Assembly (NCBI RefSeq): GCF_900187645.1
Contig: NZ_FYEE01000002.1
Location: 318,639-382,638, forward strand
Direction of reading: 5' to 3'
Origin: Pseudomonas sp. Irchel 3E20
GTDB lineage: Bacteria > Pseudomonadota > Gammaproteobacteria > Pseudomonadales > Pseudomonadaceae
Length of the DNA stretch: 64,000 nt
Part shown: positions 41,673-50,682 of the stretch, piece by piece
Position numbering within the stretch: the stretch's first letter is position 1
Layout: the number at the start of each line of letters is the position of its first letter
Notes under the pieces: model-generated
What the model was told of the DNA's origin: nothing
What the model saw: the letters and a program-made list of their open reading frames with translations, nothing else
Databases searched by the model: none
Program-made: the position numbers and the translations under genes

Positions 41673-42107
41673 ATGCACGTATCAGAGAACAACCGCAGCT
41701 TCACCCAACTGATCGAATTCGAGATCGAACCCCATCAACTGCAAGGGCTGGTCAGCGCCCTGGCCGAGCAATCCGAACATCTGGCCCAGGGGTACGGTGG
41801 TTTTCTCAACGCCAGCGTGCAGGCCAGTGAGGATGGGCGCCGGGTGCTCAATTACCTGCAATGGGAATCCCGCGAGGCGGGAGAGGCAGCGTTCGTGCGG
41901 TTTGAGCGCGGGGAGGAGGATTTTTGGCAACTGATCCGCGCCTATCACGCCAAGGCTGTCACTTTCGGCTCCTTCCAGGTGCTGCGCAGTATCGAACGCA
42001 GCCACGATGACGCCCTGCACTGCAACCTAGTGCACGCGACGGTTTATCCACAGGTGATGTGTGGCGACCCTGCTGCACATGCCAATAGCCACTATCGAGA
42101 AGGTTGA
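41673..42107 (+). CDS. Antibiotic-biosynthesis-monooxygenase (ABM) domain protein, SoxR target
   Basis: A 144-residue protein with a single ABM-type ferredoxin-like fold: FIQLIEFEIE-like first strand (TQLIEFEIEPHQLQGLVSAL), GGFLNASVQASEDGRRVLNYLQWESREAGEAAF. Such proteins often act as quinol monooxygenases or degrade reactive aromatics. In P. aeruginosa the gene divergent from soxR is a monooxygenase induced with SoxR, matching this layout. The C-terminal 35 residues run past the core and have no clear match. Confidence 0.78.
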   Translation: MHVSENNRSFTQLIEFEIEPHQLQGLVSALAEQSEHLAQGYGGFLNASVQASEDGRRVLNYLQWESREAGEAAFVRFERGEEDFWQLIRAYHAKAVTFGSFQVLRSIERSHDDALHCNLVHATVYPQVMCGDPAAHANSHYREG

Positions 42108-42174
42108 TTTTTGTCGGTTGCCCCACAGGCGTAGCCTATGGCCATTGCTTCACTGCGATTGCCAGGAGTCTGTG

Positions 42175-42444
42175 ATGAACCGTTTTGCGCTTGCCCTTTC
42201 GCTGCTTGGCACCGTGTCATTGGCCGGTTGCGCGACGCCGCCAGGCCCGCAGGCGCGGCCGTTCACTGTGCAGGAAAGCCAGGAGCTGGCGCTCGAGGCC
42301 CTGAACCGCCGTGGCTTGTCTTTTGATGAGTACCAGCGCAAACGGGCCGAGTTGCTCAAACCCGCGGCGCCGCACTTGGGTTTCGATCGCCAGGGCGAGA
42401 TGAATGCCGATCGTAGTGCAGTTTTACGCAGTCGCTCCAGCTGA
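42175..42444 (+). CDS. Small putative lipoprotein
   Basis: An 89-residue protein with signal peptide MNRFALALSLLGTVSLAGC; the lipobox LAGC sets Cys19 as the lipid anchor. The mature part contains a short coiled, charged segment (SFDEYQRKRAELLKP). I do not recognise a family. A CCAGGAGTCTGTG ribosome site supports the ATG at 42175. Confidence 0.72.
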   Translation: MNRFALALSLLGTVSLAGCATPPGPQARPFTVQESQELALEALNRRGLSFDEYQRKRAELLKPAAPHLGFDRQGEMNADRSAVLRSRSS

Positions 42445-42542
42445 GCTAACTGTACTGCCGCAAGTTTTGTGCAACTGTGCGTGGGTTTCACCGCGGTGCT
42501 CCGATAGGGTCGAGGCCTGAACGACCTTGATGGAATTGCACC

Positions 42543-43169
42543 ATGACGCTCTCGCTGGACTTGCTGTTGGGCTTCGCCCTGTTTGCCTTGGTGACGTCGA
42601 TCACCCCCGGGCCGAACAACACCATGCTGCTGGCGTCAGGGGTGAATTTCGGCTTCCACCGCACAATCCCCCATATGCTCGGTATCACCTGCGGTTTTTT
42701 CATCCTGGTGCTGGCGGTTGGCTTTGGCTTGGGTGCTGTGTTCGAGACTTATCCCCTGGTCTACAACGTACTGCGCTATGTCGGCGCGGCGTATCTGTTG
42801 TACCTGGCGTGGAAAATCGCCCACAGCGGCCCGGTGTCAGAGGGCGCGCGGAGCGAGGGTAAACCCATCAGTTACCTGGGGGCGGCGGCGTTCCAGTGGG
42901 TCAACCCCAAGGCGTGGATCATGGCCATTGGCGCTATCAGCACCTACACCCCGTTGCAGGGTTACTTCACTAATGTGGTGGTGATTGCTGCCGTGTTTGC
43001 CCTGATAAACCTGCCCAGCGTGGGCATGTGGGTGGTGTGCGGTACGCTGTTGCGCAATGTGCTGCGCGAGCCTCGTTGGTTGCGGCTGTTCAACTGGGGC
43101 ATGGCGCTGCTGCTGGTGATGTCCTTGTACCCGCTGCTGGCCGATAGCCTGCGGCATCTGCTGGGCTGA
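42543..43169 (+). CDS. LysE/RhtB-family amino-acid exporter
   Basis: A 208-residue membrane protein with about six helices and the family signature SITPGPNNTMLLASGVNFG at residues 20-38, plus GAAFQWVNPKAWIMAIGA in the middle. It likely exports an amino acid or derivative; the substrate is unknown. A strong terminator follows, and the next gene is convergent. Confidence 0.9.
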   Translation: MTLSLDLLLGFALFALVTSITPGPNNTMLLASGVNFGFHRTIPHMLGITCGFFILVLAVGFGLGAVFETYPLVYNVLRYVGAAYLLYLAWKIAHSGPVSEGARSEGKPISYLGAAAFQWVNPKAWIMAIGAISTYTPLQGYFTNVVVIAAVFALINLPSVGMWVVCGTLLRNVLREPRWLRLFNWGMALLLVMSLYPLLADSLRHLLG

Positions 43170-43178
43170 AGCCACGAC

Positions 43179-43217
43179 AGCCGCGAAGTCCGTGCTAGAG
43201 GGCTTTGCGGCTTTTTT
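43179..43217 (+). terminator. Terminator of the LysE-family gene
   Basis: AGCCGCGAAG pairs imperfectly with CTTTGCGGCT and is followed by TTTTTTG. It starts 10 bases after the stop and sits just before the convergent LysR stop. Confidence 0.8.
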
Positions 43218-43232
43218 GTGGCGGTTTTTTCG

Positions 43233-44204
43233 TCATTGCCCCGAGTTTTGGCGCCAGCGCAGGTCGCTTTGCAGGGCCAGGTCCCAGGGCGGCATCGGGC
43301 TGAAGCGGCTCTTGAGGTATTCCAGCAGCAAGCGGCTGCGGGAGTTGGCCTGCTGCTCCAGGCGCAGGGCGTAGATGCCGCTGGCTTCGGGCCGGGGCAA
43401 GCCGTCGTCGCAGAACAGCGGCAGCAGTTCGCCGCGCAGCAGGTATTGGCTTATCAGCCAGGTGGGCAGGTGCGCGATGCCCAGCCCGGCGAGAGCACCG
43501 TCCACCAAGGCTTCGGCGTTGTTGCTGCTCATGCGCACCCGCTGTGGGCGATGAGCCTGCTGCTGACCGTCCACCGTAAAACGCCAGGCGAAGGGCGGCG
43601 CCAAACCATCCCAATCGAGGCCATCGTGGTCGCCCAGTTCGCCGGGGTGGGTGGGCGTGCCGCGCCGCTTGAGGTAGGCCGGGCTGGCGCAGGCGATGCG
43701 CACCATGCTCGCCAGCGGGGTAGCCACCAGCCGCGTGTCGGCCATAAGCCCGGCGCGCAGCACCAGGTCGACCTTGCCCAAGTGCGCACCCTGCATGTCG
43801 ACAAAGCTGTCGATCAGGTGCAACTGCACATCCAGCCCCGGGTAGGCCAGCAAAAAATCCGCGATTACCGGTGCCAAATGGCGGCGGCCGAACGCGGCAG
43901 GGGCGTCGATGCGGATCAGGCCTTGCGGGGCAGTGCTCAGGGATACCGCTTCGGCGCGGGCCAGGCGCAATTCGCTGACGATACGCCGTGCCCGCTCGGC
44001 AAAGGCCAAGCCGGCGGGCGTGGCGCGCACGGCGTGGGTGCTGCGGATGAACAACTGGCTGCCCAGGGCGCTTTCCAGGCTGTCGATACGCCGGGCCACG
44101 GCCGATGGGGTCAAGGGGTGGCGGCGCGAGGCGGCGGAAAAACTGCCGGTTTCCAGTACGTCGAGAAACAGGCCGAGTTGGTCGGTGAGTAGGTTTGGAT
44201 TCAC
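43233..44204 (-). CDS. LysR-family transcriptional regulator
   Basis: A 323-residue LTTR. The winged helix-turn-helix lies at residues about 5-65 (FLDVLETGSFSAASRRHPLTPSAVARRIDSLE), and the C-terminal effector domain includes LIRIDAPAAFGRRHLAPVIADFL. It diverges from the TauE-family gene across about 105 bases and may regulate it; this is inference from layout. The effector is unknown. Confidence 0.88.
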   Translation of the reverse strand: MNPNLLTDQLGLFLDVLETGSFSAASRRHPLTPSAVARRIDSLESALGSQLFIRSTHAVRATPAGLAFAERARRIVSELRLARAEAVSLSTAPQGLIRIDAPAAFGRRHLAPVIADFLLAYPGLDVQLHLIDSFVDMQGAHLGKVDLVLRAGLMADTRLVATPLASMVRIACASPAYLKRRGTPTHPGELGDHDGLDWDGLAPPFAWRFTVDGQQQAHRPQRVRMSSNNAEALVDGALAGLGIAHLPTWLISQYLLRGELLPLFCDDGLPRPEASGIYALRLEQQANSRSRLLLEYLKSRFSPMPPWDLALQSDLRWRQNSGQ

Positions 44205-44309
44205 GGAGGGGCTCGCTTGTGCGGATAGCGCATAGCCATTGTGCGTTGCTGTGCGTTTCCAGGCTAGGCCAGGTTGCGTAGCATGCGGGCACCTTGTGAG
44301 GAGTGGCCT

Positions 44310-45059
44310 GTGATTGAGTTAGCGATGTATCTGGCCCTGGGTGCGGCGTTGGGCACCGTGGGCGGGTTGTTCGGCATTGGCGGCGGTTTGATCGCGATCC
44401 CGGTGCTGGGCGTGTTGTTCGGCCTGGACCAGCAGATCGCCCAGGGCACGGCGCTGGTGATGGTGGTGCCCAACGTGATGCTGGCCTTGTGGCGTTACCA
44501 CCAGCGCAACCGCATCGAGCTGCGCCATGTCTTGCCGTTGGCGAGCATGGGTTTTTGTTTTGCCTGGCTGGGTTCGATCTGGGCGGTGGGCCTGGACGCG
44601 CGGTTGATGCGCCTGGGCTTTGTGGCGTTCCTGATAGCCCTATCGGTGTACAACCTGGCGCGCATGTTCACCCGCACGGCCGCGCCCTCGGCGCAGATGC
44701 GCTATGGCTGGCCTTGGCTCGGTGTGCTGGGGGCCGCTTCGGGGTCGATGGGCGGCTTGTTCGGCGTGGGCGGCGCGGTGGTGGCAACGCCCGTGCTGAC
44801 CAGCCTGTTCGGCACCACCCAGGTGGTGGCGCAGGGCTTGTCACTGGCCCTGGCGCTGCCGAGCACCGGCGTGACCCTGGTGACCTACGCCCTGCACCAG
44901 CAGGTCAACTGGGGAGTTGGCGTGCCGTTGGCCATCGGTGGCCTGCTGAGCATCAGTTGGGGGGTGAAGATCGCCCACGCCTTGCCGGAGCGCCTGCTGC
45001 GTGGGTTGTTCTGCGGTTTTCTGGTGGTCTGCGCGGTGATGCTGGCTTTTAAAGTCTGA
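44310..45059 (+). CDS. TauE/SafE-family sulfite/organic anion exporter
   Basis: A 249-residue membrane protein with about eight helices in two repeats. Each repeat opens with a Gly-rich motif: GGLFGIGGGLIAIPVL near residue 17 and SMGGLFGVGGAVVATPVL near 147, the TauE/SafE hallmark. Members export sulfite, sulfoacetate or similar anions. The GTG at 44310 is chosen because GAGGAG lies 6 bases before it. Its 3' end overlaps the convergent LysR gene by 11 bases. Confidence 0.87.
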   Translation: MIELAMYLALGAALGTVGGLFGIGGGLIAIPVLGVLFGLDQQIAQGTALVMVVPNVMLALWRYHQRNRIELRHVLPLASMGFCFAWLGSIWAVGLDARLMRLGFVAFLIALSVYNLARMFTRTAAPSAQMRYGWPWLGVLGAASGSMGGLFGVGGAVVATPVLTSLFGTTQVVAQGLSLALALPSTGVTLVTYALHQQVNWGVGVPLAIGGLLSISWGVKIAHALPERLLRGLFCGFLVVCAVMLAFKV

Positions 45060-45903
45060 AGCCTTCGACGATGTGCTCGGCCAGGCATTCGGTGATGGGC
45101 GAGTTTTTTTGCGGATGGCGCAACAACATGATGCTGGCGGCGGGCAGTTCCGGCATGCCATCGGCGGCGTCCAGCACCCGCAGGTCATCGGTGACCAGGC
45201 TGCCCATATGGGCGGTGACCGCCAGGCTGGCGCTGACCACCGCCATAATCGCCGCCACGCTCGAGCTGTGGTAAGCCAGGCGAAAATCCCGGCCGCAACC
45301 CTCCAGCGCTTTACACGCCCATTGGGTGCAAAAGAACTCCGGGCCGGGCATGGCCAGGGGCAGCACGGTGTGTTCCTCCAGGCAGAACCCCGGCGCGGCG
45401 GCCCACACCAGGCGTTCGTGGCGCAGTAATTGGCCGATTTCCTCGCCGGGTTTGCGGGTGATGACGGTCAGGTCCAAGTCCTGGCGTTGCATCAGGATGC
45501 TGGAGGCCTCGCAGTGCATTTCGATCTGGATCAGCGGATAGGCCTGGGCGAAGCGCGACAGGATGCCCGGCAGAAACCGCATCACGTAGTCGTCCGGTGT
45601 ACCGATGCGCACGGTGCCGACCATGTGCGGCTCGCGCAGGGTGTTGAACACTTCGCTGTGCAGCTTGAGGATGCGCCGCGCATAGCCCAGCAGAATCTGG
45701 CCTTCGGGGGTGAGCCGCACCTGGCGCCCGTCGCGCTGGAAGAGCTGGCGTTGCAGCACGTCCTCTTCCAGGCGCTTCATCTGCATGCTGACCGCTGATT
45801 GGGTGCGGTTGACTACCTCCCCGGCGCGGGTGAACCCGCCCTGGTCGGCGATGGCGACAAAGGTGCGCAGGACTTCGGTGTCGATACTGGGGTAGTGGCT
45901 CAT
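45049..45903 (-). CDS. LysR-family regulator (LrhA/HexA-like)
   Basis: A 284-residue LTTR. The helix-turn-helix lies at about residues 8-66 (LRTFVAIADQGGFTRAGEVVNRTQSAVSMQMKRLEEDV), and an effector domain follows with VRIGTPDDYVMRFLPGIL, resembling the LrhA/HexA group. It is divergent from a DUF1127 gene, an arrangement common in pseudomonads. The target and ligand are unknown. Its stop lies inside the end of the TauE gene. Confidence 0.88.
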   Translation of the reverse strand: MSHYPSIDTEVLRTFVAIADQGGFTRAGEVVNRTQSAVSMQMKRLEEDVLQRQLFQRDGRQVRLTPEGQILLGYARRILKLHSEVFNTLREPHMVGTVRIGTPDDYVMRFLPGILSRFAQAYPLIQIEMHCEASSILMQRQDLDLTVITRKPGEEIGQLLRHERLVWAAAPGFCLEEHTVLPLAMPGPEFFCTQWACKALEGCGRDFRLAYHSSSVAAIMAVVSASLAVTAHMGSLVTDDLRVLDAADGMPELPAASIMLLRHPQKNSPITECLAEHIVEGFRL

Positions 45904-45905
45904 TA

Positions 45906-45951
45906 ATCAATCTCTGAGATGTATTGCATCAGAAACATTCGTTTGATTGAT
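45906..45951. promoter_or_regulatory. Putative LysR operator between the LysR and DUF1127 genes
   Basis: ATCAATC (45906-45912) and GATTGAT (45945-45951) form an inverted pair flanking a second small dyad GATG-TATTG-CATC. It lies just upstream of both divergent starts, where LTTRs usually bind. Support is by position only. Confidence 0.4.
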
Positions 45952-45996
45952 CTTAGCCCTGATAACAGACTGCCGTCATCCCCATTGGAGAACAGG

Positions 45997-46206
45997 ATGA
46001 TGAAAGCTCAACGCGGCTTTTTGGTAGTGACCCAGGCGCCGTGGCGCCCGCTACTGCAACGGCTCGGCCGCTGGCGCGAGGTGCGCCGAGAGCGGCGGCT
46101 GTTGGCGGGGCTCAGCGATGACGCGCTCCGGGATATCGGCCTGAACCCGGCGGATGTGCGCGCCAGCACGGCAGACCCGTGCTGGCGCGACCCTTTGGGC
46201 CGCTGA
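45997..46206 (+). CDS. DUF1127 (YjiS-like) small protein
   Basis: A 69-residue basic protein ending in the DUF1127 core RRERRLLAGLSDDALRDIGLNPADV. Family members are small, Arg-rich and mostly of unknown role, with some tied to RNA turnover or phosphate stress. The ATG at 45997 follows GAGAACAGG. A strong perfect hairpin is embedded in the last 16 codons. Confidence 0.85.
   Translation: MMKAQRGFLVVTQAPWRPLLQRLGRWREVRRERRLLAGLSDDALRDIGLNPADVRASTADPCWRDPLGR
46160..46188 (+). other. Perfect 11-bp hairpin within the 3' end of the DUF1127 gene
   Basis: GCGCCAGCACG-GCAGACC-CGTGCTGGCGC is fully complementary. It is in the coding sequence just before the stop, with no T-run after it; it may act as an intragenic mRNA 3' stabiliser. 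Confidence 0.6.
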
Positions 46207-46223
46207 CCCTGTCTAGGCGGGGC

Positions 46224-47570
46224 TCAGCGTTTGACTTGCTTGAGGGTTTCGGCGATCAGGAAGGCCAGTTCCAGGGATTGGTCGGCGTTCATCCGTGGGT
46301 CGCAGTGGGTGTGGTAGCGATCCGACAAGCCATCCTCGGTGATTGGCCGGGCGCCGCCGATGCACTCGGTGACGTTCTGCCCGGTCATCTCGATATGAAT
46401 GCCGCCGGCATAGCTGCCCTCGGCTTGGTGAACCTGGAAGAACTGCTTCACTTCGCCGAGGATCTGCGCAAAATCGCGGGTCTTGTAGCCGCTGCTGGCC
46501 TTGATGGTATTGCCGTGCATCGGGTCGCAGCTCCACAGCACCTGCTTGCCTTCGCGTTCCACGGCGCGAATCAGCTGTGGCAAGTGGTCGCCCACCTTGC
46601 TGGCGCCCATGCGCGCGATCAGGTTCAGGCGCCCGGGGTCGTTGTCCGGGTTGAGGGTGTCGATCAGGCGGATCAGGTCGTCGGTGTTCATGCTCGGGCC
46701 GACCTTGACCCCGATGGGGTTGTTCACCCCGCGCAGGAACTCGACATGGGCACCGTCCAGTTGGCGGGTGCGGTCGCCGATCCACAGCATGTGGGCCGAG
46801 CAGTCGTAGTAGTCGTTGGTCAGGCTGTCGCGGCGCACGAAGGCTTCTTCGTAATTGAGCAGCAGGGCCTCATGGGCGGTGAAGAAACTGGTTTCGCGCA
46901 GTTGCGGCGAGCTGTCCATGCCGCAGGCGCGCATAAAGGCCAGCGTCTCGTCGATGCGGTTGGCCAAATGGCTGTACTTTTCGGCCAGGGCCGAGTTGGC
47001 AATGAAATCCAGGTTCCACTTGTGCACTTGGTGCAGGTCGGCAAACCCGCCCTGGGCGAACGCGCGCAGCAGGTTCAGGGTGGCGGTGGATTGGTGATAG
47101 GCCTGGAGCAGGCGTTCCGGGTCCGGCACGCGGCTTTTTTCGTCGAAACCGATGCCGTTGACGATATCGCCACGGTAGGCCGGCAGGGTCACGCCGGCGA
47201 GGGTTTCGTCATTGGCTGAACGCGGCTTGGCAAATTGCCCGGCCATGCGCCCGACCTTGACCACCGGGCAACCGGCGGCAAAGGTCATGACAATCGCCAT
47301 TTGCAGCAGCACCTTGAAGGTGTCGCGGATTTTTGCCGCCGAGAACTCGGCAAAGCTTTCGGCGCAATCACCGCCCTGCAGCAGGAACGCGCGGCCCTGG
47401 GTCACTTCGGCAAACTGGCGGCGCAACTCCCGGGCCTCACCGGCAAACACCAGCGGCGGGTAACTGGCCAGGCTTTGCTCGACCCGCAGCAAATGCGCCG
47501 CGTCGGGGTAGTGGGGTTGTTGCTGGATCGGCAGGGCACGCCAGCTATCGGGACTCCAGGGTTGGCTCAT
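46224..47570 (-). CDS. Class II 3-deoxy-7-phosphoheptulonate (DAHP) synthase
   Basis: A 448-residue class II (plant-like) DAHP synthase that condenses PEP and erythrose-4-phosphate, the first step of the shikimate pathway. Motifs include [53 protein letters not shown] and CDPMHGNT, typical of the family. The start [10 protein letters not shown] follows the family pattern; the longer frame from 47615 is not used. It supplies the pathway whose later genes (pheA, tyrA/aroA) sit at 8-12 kb. In Pseudomonas such enzymes are often tied to secondary aromatics. Confidence 0.95.
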   Translation of the reverse strand: MSQPWSPDSWRALPIQQQPHYPDAAHLLRVEQSLASYPPLVFAGEARELRRQFAEVTQGRAFLLQGGDCAESFAEFSAAKIRDTFKVLLQMAIVMTFAAGCPVVKVGRMAGQFAKPRSANDETLAGVTLPAYRGDIVNGIGFDEKSRVPDPERLLQAYHQSTATLNLLRAFAQGGFADLHQVHKWNLDFIANSALAEKYSHLANRIDETLAFMRACGMDSSPQLRETSFFTAHEALLLNYEEAFVRRDSLTNDYYDCSAHMLWIGDRTRQLDGAHVEFLRGVNNPIGVKVGPSMNTDDLIRLIDTLNPDNDPGRLNLIARMGASKVGDHLPQLIRAVEREGKQVLWSCDPMHGNTIKASSGYKTRDFAQILGEVKQFFQVHQAEGSYAGGIHIEMTGQNVTECIGGARPITEDGLSDRYHTHCDPRMNADQSLELAFLIAETLKQVKR

Positions 47571-47719
47571 CGCAGGCTCTAGTGTTTTACGGTGGGAGCG
47601 GCATGTTATCAGCAATTAGTACGTGACCTGTGCGCGCCGCTTCGCCCACAATCGCGCCTTTGCCGCGTCCAACCGGCAGTTTATTGCGTCGCCGGGCCCG
47701 GCGGCGATCAGGAGACGAA

Positions 47720-48475
47720 ATGACTGAGGAGCGCGTCGAGCATTTGCTCGCCGAGGTGCAGGACGAGTACGGCGTGATTCGCGTGCTGGAAGTGGCGGAC
47801 TACCGCTTTCTCGAGTTTGGCGATGCCATCGAGCAGAGTTGCGTGTTCACCGCCGACCCGAGCTGGCTGGAGTACGACTACACCCGCGCCATGCTGATTG
47901 GCGCGCTGTGCCACGAGGCGCCGGAAAGCGCGCTGTTCCTGGGGTTGGGCGCCGGCACGCTGACTCAGGCCTGCCTCAAGTTCCTGCCCCTGGAAGATGT
48001 CGAAGCCATCGAGCTGCGCCCCGACGTGCCACGCCTGGCCATCGAGTACCTGGGGCTGGACGACGACCCGCGCCTGTATATCCGCGTGGGCGATGCCCTG
48101 GAGCTGCTGGCCAGCGCCGAATCCGCCGACCTGATTTTCGTCGACCTCTATACCGATGTCGGCCCCGGTGTAGGGCATCTGGCCTGGGGTTTTCTGACCG
48201 ACTGCCAGAAACGCCTGAACCCGGGCGGTTGGCTGGTCATCAACCAATGGGCCACGGATGACGGCAAACCCCTGGGCGCGGCGTTGCTGCGCGGCCTTTA
48301 CCACCGACATTACTGGGAACTGCCGGTGAAGGAGGGCAACGTGATCCTGATCGTGCCCGCCGACCTGGAGCAGGAGCTGGACCTGCCTGCCCTGACCGCC
48401 CGGGCCGAGGCGCTGGCACCCCGCCTGGGCTATTCGCTGCAGGCGCTTATCAAGGCGATCCGCCCCGCGACCTGA
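47720..48475 (+). CDS. Spermidine-synthase-like methyltransferase-fold protein
   Basis: A 251-residue protein with a SAM/decarboxy-SAM Rossmann domain (ALFLGLGAGTLTQACLKFLP, EAIELRPDVPRLA, DLIFVDLYTD), as in SpeE-like proteins. The usual polyamine-site signature is weak, so it may not make spermidine. The ATG at 47720 follows AGGAGACG. It is divergent from the DAHP synthase gene. Confidence 0.78.
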   Translation: MTEERVEHLLAEVQDEYGVIRVLEVADYRFLEFGDAIEQSCVFTADPSWLEYDYTRAMLIGALCHEAPESALFLGLGAGTLTQACLKFLPLEDVEAIELRPDVPRLAIEYLGLDDDPRLYIRVGDALELLASAESADLIFVDLYTDVGPGVGHLAWGFLTDCQKRLNPGGWLVINQWATDDGKPLGAALLRGLYHRHYWELPVKEGNVILIVPADLEQELDLPALTARAEALAPRLGYSLQALIKAIRPAT

Positions 48476-48694
48476 TCGTGGGCCAGCGCCCCTTGAACAG
48501 CCCCGGACGCCGGCTTGAGTGATGACGGTTGTCCGCGGCACAGGGGCGCAGCGATGAAACGTTTAAGCCTCTCACCTGGCAGGCTCAGGCTTTTAGAGCG
48601 TCGACCTTGGCACGGGAATGGGCAAAGCCCGCGACATCAAGGCCTGCGCTCGGCTTGGGCATTAAAAAAAACTCCCTTTTTTGGTGAATTCCGG
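48476..48694. other. Intergenic region upstream of the deaD leader
   Basis: Together with the leader this forms a 443-bp gap. No gene is supported in this part. An A-run followed by a T-rich run (about 48663-48682) lies just before the presumed -10 box. Confidence 0.5.
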
Positions 48695-48921
48695 TATAGT
48701 GCGCGCCGGCCTTTAGCCAGGCCGCGTTCAGGTAGCGCAATTCCCCGAAGTCAGCTTCGGCTGCACGTCCGTACAAACGGACTCTTCCTTGACGATCCTT
48801 TCATTCATTCGTTTTCGCAAATCCCCGCCGACAAAGCAGCCAGGGCGACTCTTGAGTCTTACACGGCATGCGCAGCTTTGGAGCATGGGTCTTTGCGGAT
48901 GCACTTAGAGGCAGACCCATG
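48695..48921 (+). promoter_or_regulatory. Promoter -10 and long structured 5' leader of deaD, start codon in a hairpin
   Basis: TATAGT at 48695-48700 is the best -10, giving a leader of about 210 bases. It contains consecutive hairpins: CGGCC/GGCCG (48707-48724), CCGAAG-TCAG-CTTCGG (48745-48760) and GTCCGT-ACAA-ACGGAC (48767-48782). Last comes CATGGGTCT (48884-48892), which pairs perfectly with AGACCCATG (48913-48921) and so sequesters the deaD ATG at 48919. The GAGG ribosome site is in the loop. Long leaders are typical of cold-shock genes. The control role is inferred. Confidence 0.55.
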
Positions 48922-50592
48922 ACCCAGGAAACCGGCGGCTTCGCCGCTTTTAATCTTAATCCGAACATTCTCGCCGCCGTCATCGCAACCGGCTACGAAG
49001 AACCTTCGGCTATTCAGCAGCAATCGATCCCGATCATCATGGCCGGTCACGACATGATTGGTCAGGCGCAAACCGGTACGGGTAAAACTGCCGCGTTCGC
49101 CCTGCCGATCCTGCACCGCATCGATCCTGCTAAGCGCGAACCGCAAGCCCTGATCCTGGCGCCAACCCGTGAGTTGGCGCTGCAAGTAGCAACCGCTTTT
49201 GAAACCTACGCCAAGCAAATGCCGGGCGTTACCGTCGTGGCTGTCTACGGTGGCGCGCCCATGGGCCCGCAACTCAAAGCCATCCGCAACGGCGCACAAA
49301 TCGTCGTCGCCACCCCGGGCCGCCTGTGCGACCACCTGCGTCGCGACGAAAAAGTGCTGGCGACCGTGAACCACCTGGTTCTGGACGAAGCTGACGAAAT
49401 GCTCAAGCTGGGCTTCATGGATGACCTGGAAGTCATCTTCAAAGCCCTGCCCGCCAGCCGCCAAACCGTACTGTTCTCGGCGACCCTGCCACAGTCGATC
49501 CGTGCCATCGCCGAGCGCCACCTGCGCGATCCGCAGCACGTGAAGATCCAGACCAAGACCCAGACCGTTACCGCGATCGAGCAGGCACACCTGCTGGTTC
49601 ACGCTGACCAGAAGACCTCGGCTGTATTGAGCCTGCTGGAAGTCGAAGACTTCGACGCCCTCATCATGTTCGTGCGCACCAAACAAGCAACCCTGGACCT
49701 GGCCAGCGCCCTGGAAGCCAAAGGCTACAAAGCCGCTGCGCTGAACGGTGACATTGCCCAGAACCAGCGTGAGCGCGTGATCGAATCCCTCAAGGATGGC
49801 CGTTTGGACATCGTTGTGGCGACCGACGTTGCCGCCCGTGGCCTGGACGTTCCGCGCATCACCCACGTGTTCAACGTGGACATGCCTTACGACCCTGAGT
49901 CCTACGTGCACCGTATCGGCCGTACCGGCCGTGCTGGTCGCGAAGGCCGTGCGCTGCTGTTGGTAACGCCACGCGAGCGCCGCATGCTGCAAGTGATCGA
50001 GCGCGTGACCGGGCAGAAAGTTGCCGAAGTTCGCCTGCCAGACGCCCAGGCTGTGCTCGATGCGCGCATCAAGAAGCTGACCAACAGCCTGTCGCCGCTG
50101 GTGGCTGACGCCGAATCGACCCACGGCGATCTGCTCGATCGCCTGACCGCCGACATCGGTTGCACCCCGCGCGCCCTGGCCGCAGCCTTGCTGCGCAAGG
50201 CCACCAACGGTCAAGCCCTGACCCTGGCGGCCATCGAGAAAGAGCGCCCACTGGTGCCGAACAACGCACCCCGTGGCGATCGTCCTGAGCGTACCGGCGA
50301 CCGTCCGGACCGTGGTGATCGCGAGCGCCGCGCTCCGGTTCCACTGGCCGAAGGTCGTGCCCGTTGCCGCACTGCGTTGGGCGCGCGTGATGGCATCGCC
50401 GCCAAGAACCTGCTGGGCGCTATCCTCAACGAGGGTGGCCTGGCGCGCGAAGCGATCGGTCGTATCCAAGTGCGTGATAGCTTCAGCCTGGTCGAGTTGC
50501 CGGAAGATGGTCTGGAGAAGTTGCTGACCAAACTGAAAGACACTCGCGTTGCCGGTAAGCAGCTCAAACTGCGTCGCTATCGCGAAGATTGA
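48919..50592 (+). CDS. deaD: DeaD/CsdA, DEAD-box RNA helicase
   Basis: A 557-residue ATP-dependent RNA helicase. The Q motif (EPSAIQQQSIPII), AQTGTGKT, PTRELALQ, TPGR, DEAD, SAT, FVRTKQ, ARGLDVPRI and HRIGRTGR appear in order over residues 15-370. The C-terminus has an Arg/Gly/Asp-rich linker (RGDRPERTGDRPDRGDRERR) and a DbpA-type RNA-binding domain. It unwinds RNA in ribosome assembly and mRNA decay, notably in the cold. The ATG at 48919 gives MTQETGGF; an upstream in-frame ATG at 48868 is possible. A terminator follows. Confidence 0.95.
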   Translation: MTQETGGFAAFNLNPNILAAVIATGYEEPSAIQQQSIPIIMAGHDMIGQAQTGTGKTAAFALPILHRIDPAKREPQALILAPTRELALQVATAFETYAKQMPGVTVVAVYGGAPMGPQLKAIRNGAQIVVATPGRLCDHLRRDEKVLATVNHLVLDEADEMLKLGFMDDLEVIFKALPASRQTVLFSATLPQSIRAIAERHLRDPQHVKIQTKTQTVTAIEQAHLLVHADQKTSAVLSLLEVEDFDALIMFVRTKQATLDLASALEAKGYKAAALNGDIAQNQRERVIESLKDGRLDIVVATDVAARGLDVPRITHVFNVDMPYDPESYVHRIGRTGRAGREGRALLLVTPRERRMLQVIERVTGQKVAEVRLPDAQAVLDARIKKLTNSLSPLVADAESTHGDLLDRLTADIGCTPRALAAALLRKATNGQALTLAAIEKERPLVPNNAPRGDRPERTGDRPDRGDRERRAPVPLAEGRARCRTALGARDGIAAKNLLGAILNEGGLAREAIGRIQVRDSFSLVELPEDGLEKLLTKLKDTRVAGKQLKLRRYRED

Positions 50593-50620
50593 TCCGCTTG
50601 CGGGTTGATTGATCGCACAT

Positions 50621-50652
50621 GAAAAATCCCCGACTGGTTCGGGGATTTTTTA
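50621..50652 (+). terminator. deaD rho-independent terminator
   Basis: AAAAATCCCCGA-CTGG-TTCGGGGATTTTTT, a strong stem with flanking A/T tracts about 30 bases after the stop. Confidence 0.9.
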
Positions 50653-50682
50653 TGCCTGGCGTTTCGTCTGGGCGGCTGCGGC

